The translations under genes and the position numbers were made by a program. A stretch of DNA of 64,000 nt from an uncultured Anaerolineae bacterium (lineage in GTDB: Bacteria > Chloroflexota > Anaerolineae > Aggregatilineales > Phototrophicaceae). Under the pieces are notes generated by a model. That model was not told the origin of the DNA and ran no database searches. It worked only from the letters and a program-made list of their open reading frames with translations. Below are positions 9,160-16,472 of this stretch, one piece after another (the first letter of the stretch is position 1; each line of letters starts with the position of its first letter). Location: positions 1 to 64,000 of the forward strand of contig CALIEB010000002.1 in NCBI GenBank assembly GCA_938022205.1, in the 5' to 3' direction.

Positions 9160-9213
9160 ACCGCTGCGCTTTCTCTAGGCTGGCAGCATGCACCAGCCCC
9201 AGCTGCCTCACGT

Positions 9214-9393
9214 TTAAGAGGCGTTCCAGTTCACCCGCTTCACATGGTTCGGGGTGACCGTGAGTTTGTGGCGACCGTGTGCGCGACGTGCCTTCAAAAC
9301 TTTGCGCCCGCCCTTCGTTGCCATACGCTCACGAAAGCCATGCACACGTTTGCGGCGACGCACTTTAGGTTGCCATGTGCGTTTAGTAGACAT
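9214..9393 (-). CDS. rpmH: Large-subunit ribosomal protein bL34
   Basis: bL34 is a small basic protein of the 50S subunit. I translated it by hand: it starts [10 protein letters not shown], continues with [10 protein letters not shown] and [15 protein letters not shown], and reaches HKLTV, where the family normally ends. It then has about 14 extra residues ([13 protein letters not shown]), giving 59 in all against the usual 44-46. An AGAGGA ribosome site lies about 6 bases before the ATG. It is the first gene of the rpmH-rnpA-yidD-lipoprotein-yidC-jag run and has a clear promoter upstream (9463-9491). Confidence 0.95.
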   Translation of the reverse strand: MSTKRTWQPKVRRRKRVHGFRERMATKGGRKVLKARRAHGRHKLTVTPNHVKRVNWNAS

Positions 9394-9462
9394 GCTGTTC
9401 CTCTTCTCTGATGACTTTAACGCATCTGCTGTTAGGTAGGTTTTGCCTCATCACAGCGCGCA

Positions 9463-9491
9463 AGTATACCCAATTCAGCACACAGAATCAA
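9463..9491 (-). promoter_or_regulatory. Sigma-70-type promoter of rpmH
   Basis: On the minus strand TTGATT (9491-9486), a 17-base spacer and TATACT (9468-9463) form a near-consensus promoter about 70 bases before rpmH. It is placed back to back with the plus-strand promoter at 9499-9528. Confidence 0.75.
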
Positions 9492-9498
9492 CCCATGC

Positions 9499-9528
9499 TT
9501 GCGAAAAATGAGTGCTATCGGCTATACT
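9499..9528 (+). promoter_or_regulatory. Putative promoter of the 9710-12189 cassette
   Basis: TTGCGA (9499-9504), an 18-base spacer and TATACT (9523-9528) resemble a housekeeping promoter. The predicted leader to the gene at 9710 would be about 175 bases and contains a short hairpin with a T-run. The rest of the 316-base gap 9394-9709 holds only the divergent rpmH promoter; I saw no RNA gene in it. Confidence 0.5.
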
Positions 9529-9559
9529 TTATCTTTACGAGACTTTCTGACCCATCCTG

Positions 9560-9578
9560 CCGTTTTGAACGGTTTTTT
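9560..9578 (+). terminator. Small terminator-like hairpin in the leader of the 9710 gene
   Basis: CCGTT (9560-9564), loop TTG, AACGG (9568-9572), then six Ts (9573-9578). It lies downstream of the plus-strand promoter and upstream of the first cassette gene, so it could attenuate the operon or end a short leader RNA. The stem is only 5 bp, so termination may be weak. Confidence 0.45.
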
Positions 9579-9709
9579 ACGTTAGGCTGCTTGACTTATC
9601 GACACATGCCCCAAGCTGGCAACACACACAAGCCAGACCAACCCCACGCCACTGTTCACAGTGGTTTCTTGCTTGTTACCCCACCACCACGCTCTAGGAG
9701 GTTACCTCT

Positions 9710-11275
9710 ATGCTAGCCAACCAATGGATGCGCAACTTTAGCATTACCAACGACGACATCGACTGGCTGACCAACTATCTTATCGAGAAAGAAACACCGT
9801 TGACGACCCGCGAGATTGCCCGTCTGCTCGTGCAGCAAAAGCTAGAGAAAGAGCAAAGCGAGGCAGAAGCGCGTTACAAAGACCTGCAAGTCTACAATCC
9901 CAGCAAGTCTTACGAGATAGGCGACCGCCTGATGTTCTCGCATTTGGAGTACGCTATCGGTGCGGTCACCGACATACGCGCTGGACATGCCCCCAACACG
10001 CCCCCTTTTCGCGTGATTAAGGTGGTCTTTGACAACCCAAACCATAATGCCCCACGCGGCTTTAGAGAGTTTGCCGCTGAGTACAGCGCGCCGCACGCTC
10101 TCGCCGACATCGCCGACACCATCCCGCAAGAGGACAATGGGCTAGACGTGGAGACCATTCTCAACGCCAACCCCACTGAAATTCTCTCGCACACGCTAGA
10201 AGCTCTGCGCAAACACAAGGAGCTGCGGCAGGTCGCCGGCTACTGGTTCGCTAAAGACCTGGTACTAGACATTAACATCGGCACACTGCATCTCGCTGAA
10301 GCGGTACTAGAAATGGCAAATGGCGGTCCTTTGACCGCCGAAGAGATTATCGAGCAAATTGGCGGCATTAGCACGTCCCCGCTGACGCTACAGGTGTTTT
10401 CACTCAACCTTGCCATGAGCCAAGACAGCCGCTTTGACGAGGTCGGTCCGCTAGGGCGCGTGATGTGGTATCTCAAACGCTTTGAGCATGAAGCGGTATA
10501 TACTCCACCGCAAGTGCTGCGCTACAAGCCAATTCAATACGACGAAGAGCTGCTCACAGAGGACATGGAGGAGCTAGAAACCGAGCTAGATGACGAGCTG
10601 ACAGCGATTGACTTCGTGGGCAAGCTCAGCAAAGCGACCACGCACATCATCTATCCACACCGCCGTGCTGGCACGCTGCCGCTCAACGCCAAGACGCGCC
10701 AAATTTTTCCGCAAGCGCGCACCCCACGCATCTTTGTGCATCTCATCGACAGCGCGGATGGACAGCGATTTAACGGTTGGGTCGTCCATGAGTTTGACTA
10801 TGTGTACGGGTTGTGGGATTACTACACCAAGTACCGCCTGCCGATTGGCGCGTATATCACCGTCGCGCGCGGCGAGCACGAGAACGAAATTTTGCTGTCG
10901 CATGAGGGACACAACGCTCACAAAGAATCGCTGCCTGTCTTTACGGTCAGCACGACCCAAATCGGCTTTGAGATGAAGAAACGTCCCATTGGCGCAACGT
11001 TCGACCCGCTGCTCATCTTGGGTGTAGACGACCTCAACGCCATTGACGAGCTGGCGAAATTTTACAGCAACAAAACGCTTGTCACGATTTTGCGCGCAAT
11101 CATCGGCGAGCTAGGTCGTCTTTACTATCAAAATGCCGTCCATTTCACCACCATTTACAGCGCAGTTAACGTGCTGCGTCGCTGTCCGCCGGGGCCTATT
11201 TTTGCCACGCTGCGCGCTAATGCCGAGTTCGAAGAATACGCCAAACATTACTGGCGGCTGGCTTCACAAAGTTAA
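9710..11275 (+). CDS. Conserved hypothetical protein, first gene of a three-gene cassette
   Basis: This is a 521-residue protein of unknown function, with no signal peptide or membrane segment, so it is probably cytoplasmic. Residues 8-45 (DDIDWLTNYLIEKETPLTTREIARLLVQ, broken here as DDIDWLTNYL and TTREIARLLV) look like a winged-helix or helix-turn-helix start. A beta-rich segment follows (YEIGDRLMFSHLEY, then VIKVVFD and FREFAAEY), then an acidic patch near residues 285-300 rich in E and D. The C-terminal domain contains YPHRRAGTLPLNAKTR and a large all-beta/helical end. I recall similar proteins only from Chloroflexota, which is unverified. A perfect AGGAGG ribosome site precedes the ATG. 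Two small genes follow with gaps of 26 and 15 bases. Confidence 0.8.
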   Translation: MLANQWMRNFSITNDDIDWLTNYLIEKETPLTTREIARLLVQQKLEKEQSEAEARYKDLQVYNPSKSYEIGDRLMFSHLEYAIGAVTDIRAGHAPNTPPFRVIKVVFDNPNHNAPRGFREFAAEYSAPHALADIADTIPQEDNGLDVETILNANPTEILSHTLEALRKHKELRQVAGYWFAKDLVLDINIGTLHLAEAVLEMANGGPLTAEEIIEQIGGISTSPLTLQVFSLNLAMSQDSRFDEVGPLGRVMWYLKRFEHEAVYTPPQVLRYKPIQYDEELLTEDMEELETELDDELTAIDFVGKLSKATTHIIYPHRRAGTLPLNAKTRQIFPQARTPRIFVHLIDSADGQRFNGWVVHEFDYVYGLWDYYTKYRLPIGAYITVARGEHENEILLSHEGHNAHKESLPVFTVSTTQIGFEMKKRPIGATFDPLLILGVDDLNAIDELAKFYSNKTLVTILRAIIGELGRLYYQNAVHFTTIYSAVNVLRRCPPGPIFATLRANAEFEEYAKHYWRLASQS

Positions 11276-11301
11276 GCCACACAGCCAAAGGACGAAACCA
11301 T

Positions 11302-11751
11302 ATGCAACCCGTCAAACCGACCCCCATTCTCAAACCCACGCTGGATACCAAATTTCACATTGATTACGACTGGTGGCAGCGCAGCGGTGAAGATTTGCGG
11401 CTTTACCTGCTCACGCATCTGCCGCCCGAAAAACGCGAGGACTTGCTCAACCAAGCCCCAAGCACGCAGATGATAGACTACGTTCACCCACAAACGGGCG
11501 AGGTCTTTCAAGTCGACGAGCTAGGCTTTGCCATCCAAGAGGCTTGCCAAGCGAGTGATTTTGTCAACGCGCAAACGTCTCTTGTGGATAGCGTGTTTCG
11601 GGTCTTTTTGAAAAATGGCAATCACCCGCAGACACCGCGTGAGCTTGCCGCTGCCACAGGACGCGATGCTACCACCATCCTCAAAACGCTCGGCGGCACG
11701 AAAGTCTACAAAGGCATTCGCCCTTACGCACCTAACAGCACAGAAGAATAA
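11302..11751 (+). CDS. Hypothetical protein, second gene of the cassette
   Basis: 149 residues, soluble, unknown function. The N-terminal third is rich in aromatic and charged residues (HIDYDWWQRSGEDLRLYLL). The C-terminal part, with FLKNGNHPQTPRELAAATGRDATTILKTLGG, has the spacing of a winged-helix DNA-binding domain whose recognition helix would be RDATTILKTL. A role in regulation or nucleic-acid binding is therefore possible but unproven. AAAGGA lies about 8 bases before the ATG at 11302. The tight spacing with the genes on both sides implies one operon. Confidence 0.8.
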   Translation: MQPVKPTPILKPTLDTKFHIDYDWWQRSGEDLRLYLLTHLPPEKREDLLNQAPSTQMIDYVHPQTGEVFQVDELGFAIQEACQASDFVNAQTSLVDSVFRVFLKNGNHPQTPRELAAATGRDATTILKTLGGTKVYKGIRPYAPNSTEE

Positions 11752-11766
11752 ACACAACAGGAGCGC

Positions 11767-12189
11767 ATGATGACGATTATCAACACCAACAACCCGGGCA
11801 AGCGGCGCAACCACGAGCTGCGCACCATCGCCGAGATTTTGCGCAAGCTCGGGCAAAAGCAGGAAATCGACGCAGAGGCGAAGGACATGGCAGCGACCAT
11901 CGTCTACTGCTTGCGCGCTGTCAACGCTACGGTTGAGGAATCGGTGCTGGCGTGGGAAAAGCGCAACTACTTTAAGAAAGCCGACGACTTTCAAGAGAAG
12001 TGGCGTTGGACAAGCGGCATCATCCAAAAGCTGGAGAGTATCTTGCGCACGGACAACTGGGCAGAGCTGCCTAACGTGATGATGAAGCTCTTCCCGCACT
12101 TCGCCGATGTCGAAATTAACAAGTCAATGCGCACGGCTAGCGACTGGGAGGGCAACTACGACCGTCTTATGGCGGAGCTAGACCACTAA
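11767..12189 (+). CDS. Hypothetical helical protein, third gene of the cassette
   Basis: 140 residues, predicted almost entirely alpha-helical, with no cysteines beyond one and no membrane segment. The body contains runs such as RTIAEILRKLGQKQEIDAEAK and LRAVNATVEESVLAWEKRNYF; the latter suggests a helical bundle. I recognise no family. CAGGAG sits 6 bases before the tandem ATGATG start. The gene ends 3 bases from the convergent LCP gene, with no visible terminator between them, so antisense read-through is likely unless Rho acts. Confidence 0.78.
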   Translation: MMTIINTNNPGKRRNHELRTIAEILRKLGQKQEIDAEAKDMAATIVYCLRAVNATVEESVLAWEKRNYFKKADDFQEKWRWTSGIIQKLESILRTDNWAELPNVMMKLFPHFADVEINKSMRTASDWEGNYDRLMAELDH

Positions 12190-12192
12190 TAC

Positions 12193-13068
12193 CTAGCGAA
12201 AAAATGCCTCAAGATACGGCTCAAGCGCGGCGTAGTTCGGCTCTGCGCCGCGTTCGCCCGCACGAATGAGCGAACGATCAATCACCTGCTGTTGGTAACG
12301 CCCTGCGTTCAGCAGCAGCGTAGGCAGCAGGCTGACCGCGTCGCCAACGGTCAAATCGGTGTCCACCGCTGAAAACAGCACCCTTGCGACGGATGTCCAC
12401 GTCAGCGGGTTGAGCAGCTTGATGCCAATGGCTTGTGCCAGCTGCTGCTGGCGCGCCGCACGTCCATAGTCGTCGTCGACGTTGCGCAACCGTGCGTAGA
12501 TAAGGGCTTGCTCGCCGTTGAGACGCTGCTTGCCCGCCTCAAAGCGCACGGTCATCGTGCCATAGTTTGCGGTCGGGAAGGCGTTGTCGACCAGCAGACG
12601 TGGCACGTCGACCTCTACGCCGCCCAAAGCATCCACCAAGTCAACGAAGCCTTGAAAATTCAAGCGCAGGCTGCGATGCACGTTTATGCCGAAATTTTGT
12701 GCGACCGCAGCGCGCAGCAGCGGCATGCCGCCACCAGCCTTTTGCGACTCACCCAAGACATTAATCGTATTGACGCGCTGCAAGCCGTAGTTCGGCACGC
12801 GCAAAAACAAGTCGCGCGGGATAGACAACAAGCCGACACGTGCGCGCTGCGGCTGTATGCCCACTAACACAATGGCATCGGTGCGTGCCATATTGCCCTC
12901 GCCCTCGCGCGCGTCAAGCCCAACAACAAGGATGTTCAAAGGCGGCGGCGCAAACAGCACATAAGCCGCTAGCAGCATACCGCACGCCAACAAGCCCAGC
13001 AAACTCGCAACAAACGTCCACGCCAAGCAGCCGTTGACACGCCAACGCAGATAACGCCTTATGTTCAT
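12193..13068 (-). CDS. LytR-CpsA-Psr (LCP) family protein
   Basis: LCP enzymes transfer polymer chains from lipid carriers to peptidoglycan or related acceptors outside the membrane. Seen: one N-terminal TM segment (CLAWTFVASLLGLLACGMLL), then the LCP core with NILVVGLDAR, ARTDAIVLV, the phosphate-binding IPRDLFLRV and the signature YARLRNVDDDYGRAARQQQ (R-x-R..D.D.GR..RQ). The core ends with a short tail. I chose the ATG at 13068 because it overlaps the stop of the upstream lipoprotein gene in an ATGA arrangement; the longer reading frame has no support. At 291 residues it is a compact member. Coupling to the lipoprotein suggests an envelope role for both. Confidence 0.93.
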   Translation of the reverse strand: MNIRRYLRWRVNGCLAWTFVASLLGLLACGMLLAAYVLFAPPPLNILVVGLDAREGEGNMARTDAIVLVGIQPQRARVGLLSIPRDLFLRVPNYGLQRVNTINVLGESQKAGGGMPLLRAAVAQNFGINVHRSLRLNFQGFVDLVDALGGVEVDVPRLLVDNAFPTANYGTMTVRFEAGKQRLNGEQALIYARLRNVDDDYGRAARQQQLAQAIGIKLLNPLTWTSVARVLFSAVDTDLTVGDAVSLLPTLLLNAGRYQQQVIDRSLIRAGERGAEPNYAALEPYLEAFFR

Positions 13069-13973
13069 TGTCCCCCTACGATGGTGGGCAGCGGTACAAA
13101 CCCGTCTGAACCGCCGGGGTACTGTGCCGCTGTAGAGTAAAGCTGCCAACCTACGTTGTTTGGCAGCAGCCCAAACAGCATTTGGTTGGGCGCGCTGATA
13201 AAAATCGAGCCATCGCTAGCGGTCTGCACCTGCACGCTGTAGGGAACTTCGTCACGGATAGTCGCCCAGCCTAAGCGATCGCGTACCAGTGAGTTGTTGC
13301 GCCAAAGCATACCAAAGCCACGACGCGGCTGCCACAAGTTGGGCGCAGGCGCATTGTCAAATTCCGGCGAGGTCTCCGGCATGCCGTCTTGGAAGAAATC
13401 CCGAAAGACCTGCCAGCGCGGCACAACAGGGTCGTTGTAAAAGACGTAGATTGCGCTTTGGCTGAGGACCCAAATCATGTAACCATTCTGAAAGGTTTGA
13501 TACACCCCGTTGGTCGCGTTCGGCGACGACAGCGGACAGCTAGGCGGGCGCGGCTGAATAAAAAACCAGTTGCTGTCGCAAATGCGATTGGCGGACTGTG
13601 CCACCACGCCCGTTATCGGCAAAATGTTGCTGGTCGGCAGCAAGAACGCCGTCATGGTCGCCGTCGCGGTGATGGTCGGCGTAACCGTCGCCGTAGGGGT
13701 TTGTGTGAAAGTCGGGGTTTGTGTCGGTGTTTTGCTAGGCGGGAGCGTGGGCGTTACCAGCACAAAGGCCGCATCCACCGTCACAACCTGCAGCAGCGAC
13801 GGGGCTTCGGGCGTACGCGGCACAGGCGTAGGACTAAGCAAGCGCGTGGGCAGCGGCTCGGTGGGCGGCGGCAGTGTCACCTCGCGTACGAGGCGCGGGT
13901 TGCGCACGTCCTGCGTTTGCGCGCATGCCACCAGCAACATCGCTACCACGCCCCATAACCAACCTCTCTTCAC
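13065..13973 (-). CDS. Putative lipoprotein with Thr/Pro-rich linker
   Basis: The signal sequence MKRGWLWGVVAMLLVAC gives a lipobox (LVAC) with C17 as the lipidated residue. Residues 35-115 form a Thr/Pro-rich, probably extended or glycosylated spacer (repeats of TPTQTPTFTQTPT type). The C-terminal 170 residues form a globular domain containing NWFFIQPRPPSCP, FQNGYMIWVLSQSAIYVFY and RRGFGMLWRNN. I have seen related domains in other Chloroflexota lipoproteins but know no function. The start is GTG with AGGGAG 7 bases upstream. Its last codon overlaps the LCP start, so the two are translated together. Confidence 0.83.
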   Translation of the reverse strand: MKRGWLWGVVAMLLVACAQTQDVRNPRLVREVTLPPPTEPLPTRLLSPTPVPRTPEAPSLLQVVTVDAAFVLVTPTLPPSKTPTQTPTFTQTPTATVTPTITATATMTAFLLPTSNILPITGVVAQSANRICDSNWFFIQPRPPSCPLSSPNATNGVYQTFQNGYMIWVLSQSAIYVFYNDPVVPRWQVFRDFFQDGMPETSPEFDNAPAPNLWQPRRGFGMLWRNNSLVRDRLGWATIRDEVPYSVQVQTASDGSIFISAPNQMLFGLLPNNVGWQLYSTAAQYPGGSDGFVPLPTIVGGQ

Positions 13974-14016
13974 GCCGCACTCCCTCGTATGCTTTGCTTA
14001 GACTGATTGTATGCAG

Positions 14017-14065
14017 CTTGTGCCAATGTGCAATTGCAGAAATTTAAGACAAACTAAGCTATAAT
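14017..14065 (+). promoter_or_regulatory. Candidate operator and -10 upstream of the 14095 gene
   Basis: A consensus -10 TATAAT lies at 14060-14065, but no good -35 is present. The place of the -35 is next to TTGTGCC (14018-14024) and a perfect palindrome TGCAATTGCA (14029-14038) within AATGTGCAATTGCA. The same TTGTGC-type element recurs at the pucR, gltB and argC promoters, which suggests activator-dependent transcription. Confidence 0.45.
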
Positions 14066-14094
14066 CAAGCATATAAACCAAAAGGAGCGCGCAC

Positions 14095-14433
14095 ATGGCA
14101 AGAAAAACCGCCAAAGAGGCTAAAGTTGAACGCACGACATGGTTTCTGATGCTTTCCGTGTTCCTGGTTGCCAGCTTTGACCGCAGCGTGAGCTTTCCCA
14201 CATGGGTCGTGCCACTTTCGCTCGGCGTTATTCTGCTAGGGTCATCGATTTACCAACAGTTTAAACGCCATTGGAAGGTCAGCCCTATGTCATGGATTAT
14301 CGCCGTGCTGTTCTTGGTCGGGGCGGGCGCATTTGCTTTCTACGGGCATCTTATGCAAATTGACGCGATGCTCGTGTCGCTAGTGTTGACGGTAATCCAC
14401 CTGATGCTTGGCATCGTCACCAACGAAAGTTAG
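14095..14433 (+). CDS. Small polytopic membrane protein of unknown function
   Basis: 112 residues with a basic start (MARKTAKEAKVER) and four probable membrane segments, around residues 14-31, 38-50, 62-80 and 85-106. No recognised domain. AAAGGAG lies about 8 bases before the ATG. It is followed by pucR1 after a 96-base gap that carries its own promoter elements. Its own upstream region has the same TTGTGC-type motif as the nitrogen genes, so it may belong to that regulon; this is an inference. Confidence 0.8.
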   Translation: MARKTAKEAKVERTTWFLMLSVFLVASFDRSVSFPTWVVPLSLGVILLGSSIYQQFKRHWKVSPMSWIIAVLFLVGAGAFAFYGHLMQIDAMLVSLVLTVIHLMLGIVTNES

Positions 14434-14452
14434 CACGTTTTGCCCAATGTCC

Positions 14453-14523
14453 ATTGTGCATATTGACAGAAAGCGTTCTCTGAATTAAAAGTAAGGCACT
14501 TTTTTAGCAAGGCAGATTGTGCA
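14453..14523 (+). promoter_or_regulatory. Promoter of pucR1 flanked by two identical ATTGTGCA sites
   Basis: A promoter TTGACA (14463-14468), 17-base spacer, TAAAAG (14486-14491) is visible. The octamer ATTGTGCA occurs directly upstream of the -35 (14453-14460) and again downstream of the start point (14516-14523), 63 bases apart, about six helical turns. This layout suits autoregulation with looping by a PucR-type protein. Confidence 0.5.
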
Positions 14524-14529
14524 GACACC

Positions 14530-16176
14530 ATGACAGACTCGGCGAACACCATTACCGTAGAAGATGTACGCAAACTCGCGCTACCACTCGGTACCAAAGT
14601 GGTCAGCGGCGACGGGCTGCTGCATCGTGCGGTGACATGGACAACCGTCATTTACTATGATGACCAGCTGCGCAGCAAAAACGTGCAGCCCAACGAGATC
14701 ATCCTTGTGTCACCGCCCGATAACGGCGCAAAGCCTATCAGCAGCGATACCGACATTGTGCGTTGGGCGGCAGATGTCAAAGCTGCTGCAGTCGTCTTTT
14801 GCAACAATGTGTCGCTAGCGGCAGTGTCCGAAGCCAAAGCCTATGGGCTGCCGCTGCTGCAGCTGCCTCCTGCTAGCAAGCCACGCGCCGTTGAAAAGAC
14901 CATCGTGAGCTTGCTCGTCGACCGCAAAGGTCATCTTGAGCGGCGCGGCACGCAAATCTACCGCCAGCTCACGCAAATTTCCTCGCAAAACGAGGGCATG
15001 TCCGAGCTAGTGAACGCGATGGCGCGCCTGACCAACAAGACGGTGATTGTCCAAGATAAGCGTCTGCGCTTGCTGGAACACACCATTCAACCTCAATTTG
15101 TGTCGCTGTGGGAAGACATCGAGGCGTTTATCAAGAAGCCCGAAAACTTACCCGTTGAGATGCAAGACCGCCACCGCGTGCAGGACATCGACTCCCCTGT
15201 GCAGATGCAATCACTGCCCATCCCTAACGTGGCGCGCCTCATCGCGCCCATCATCACCAACGGCATCGGGCGCGGCTTTCTGACAATTGTTGGGCAAGAC
15301 AACGACACCGACGACATCGACCTGCTGGTGGCGGAACACGGCGCAGCCGCCTGCGCGCTGGAGATGGCAAAGCAAAAAATGGTCAGCGAGACCGAAAAAC
15401 GGTTGCGCGGCACGTTCCTCGACCGCCTACTCATCGGCGACGTAAGCCAGCAGGAAGCCATTCGACAAGGCGAACGCTTTGACCATGACATGACCCAGAC
15501 ACACCTTGCGATTGTCCTGTCGTGGCGCGGCAATGACCAACCGTCTAACCGCCGCCTTGAGACGATGATTAACGCGATTATCGACGTACAGCGCGCTAAG
15601 GCTTTGGTTTGGCAGCGCGAAAAAGAACGCGAAGTCGTCGTCTTCCACGCTACTGACCGCGACAACCCTGTGGACACCAGCCTGCGCCTTGCGGAGGTTT
15701 TCGCTCGCGAGATTAACCGCCAATACCCCAACAATCACGTGGCAATTGGCTTAGGACAGTCGGTACGCGATATCGGGCAGTGGCGCAACAGCTACCGCGA
15801 TGCCGTGCAAGCGATGGAGCTGGCGGTACGCCTGCAGACCGACACGCCGCTCTACATTGGCGACTTAGGCGTGTACCAGCTCATCCTGTCGCTCTCTGAC
15901 CGCGACAAGCTGATAGAATTCTGCGAGCGCACGCTTGGTGCGTTGATTGACTATGACATGCGCCAAAATGGTGACTTTGTCAAAACGCTCGAGGCATTCT
16001 TTCAGTGTCACGGCAACCTTAGCCTAACCGCTGAAACGCTGATTGTGCATCGCAACACGCTGCTGTATCGGATGAACCGCATTAACGAGATTGCTAACAT
16101 CGACCTCAATCGACCGGAAACACGTCTTGCGCTGCACCTTGCCCTGACTATTCGCCGCCTGCTAATGCTCAACTAA
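14530..16176 (+). CDS. PucR-family transcriptional regulator (first copy)
   Basis: 548 residues. The N-terminal PucR domain starts TVEDVRKLALPLGTKVVSG and spans roughly residues 9-130. A central GAF/GGDEF-like ligand-sensing region follows (LVNAMARLTNKTVIVQDKRL onward). The C-terminal HTH_30 domain has HGNLSLTAETLIVHRNTLLYRMNRI, split here as HGNLSLTAETLIVHRNT and LLYRMNRI, near residue 500. PucR/CdaR proteins regulate purine, amino-acid or sugar-acid genes; the ligand here is unknown. The gene lies immediately upstream of gltB, is followed by a strong terminator, and carries the TTGTGCA motif on both sides of its promoter, so control of glutamate synthesis is the simplest reading. No strong ribosome site is visible. 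Confidence 0.9.
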   Translation: MTDSANTITVEDVRKLALPLGTKVVSGDGLLHRAVTWTTVIYYDDQLRSKNVQPNEIILVSPPDNGAKPISSDTDIVRWAADVKAAAVVFCNNVSLAAVSEAKAYGLPLLQLPPASKPRAVEKTIVSLLVDRKGHLERRGTQIYRQLTQISSQNEGMSELVNAMARLTNKTVIVQDKRLRLLEHTIQPQFVSLWEDIEAFIKKPENLPVEMQDRHRVQDIDSPVQMQSLPIPNVARLIAPIITNGIGRGFLTIVGQDNDTDDIDLLVAEHGAAACALEMAKQKMVSETEKRLRGTFLDRLLIGDVSQQEAIRQGERFDHDMTQTHLAIVLSWRGNDQPSNRRLETMINAIIDVQRAKALVWQREKEREVVVFHATDRDNPVDTSLRLAEVFAREINRQYPNNHVAIGLGQSVRDIGQWRNSYRDAVQAMELAVRLQTDTPLYIGDLGVYQLILSLSDRDKLIEFCERTLGALIDYDMRQNGDFVKTLEAFFQCHGNLSLTAETLIVHRNTLLYRMNRINEIANIDLNRPETRLALHLALTIRRLLMLN

Positions 16177-16209
16177 GCGTAAAGTTGTGAGTAAAGTCTA
16201 AAATCATGT

Positions 16210-16424
16210 CGCACATTTTGTGCGGCTTACACAATAGCATTTTTGAACGGGAAAACGACACTTAATTTGGGCATGTTCGCCAAAAAGTGTCGTTTTTTCT
16301 ATCCATAGCGCGCCATTTTGTGCTTGTGTAAACTTAGGTCAGCCAAATAAAGTCTCTTTATTCACGCAATAAAACCCCTTTAAAGCCGCACATAATGCAC
16401 AATTCGTCGATAAAATCTTGTGCA
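16210..16424 (+). promoter_or_regulatory. gltB upstream control region with TTGTGC/GCACAA repeats
   Basis: The 296-base gap between pucR1 and gltB holds, besides a terminator, several copies of the same element: CGCAC-N5-GTGCG at 16210-16224, ATTTTGTGC at 16215-16223 and again at 16315-16323 (exactly 100 bases apart), and the inverted repeat TGCACAA (16396-16402) N15 TTGTGCA (16418-16424), whose half-sites are 22 bases apart. A possible -10, TAAAAT (16412-16416 region), lies between the last two half-sites. No classic -35 is visible. Confidence 0.5.
16252..16298 (+). terminator. Strong terminator between pucR1 and gltB
   Basis: AAAACGACACTT (16252-16263) pairs perfectly with AAGTGTCGTTTT (16285-16296), with an inner TTTGG/CCAAA extension (16266-16270 with 16280-16284) and a closing T-run to 16298. 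It ends pucR1 transcription, so gltB must have its own promoter. Confidence 0.8.
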
Positions 16425-16472
16425 AATTGCAAGAATTTAGCCAAAAACGACGCAAGACGGAGGAAGTTACCT

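Noticed and set aside
13635-13870. Tandem repeat or CRISPR-like region
   Set aside because: The repeated bases encode the Thr/Pro linker of the lipoprotein; unit length and sequence vary and no spacer pattern exists.
12567-13958. Arg/His-rich plus-strand frames antisense to the LCP and lipoprotein genes
   Set aside because: The minus-strand genes have clear signal peptides, domains and an ATGA junction; the antisense frames have none.
16395-16472. Longer gltB start at 16395
   Set aside because: The ATG lies in the TGCACAA repeat, lacks a ribosome site, and the added 26 residues (Cys/Lys-rich) do not match the family; the ATG at 16473 has GGAGGA.
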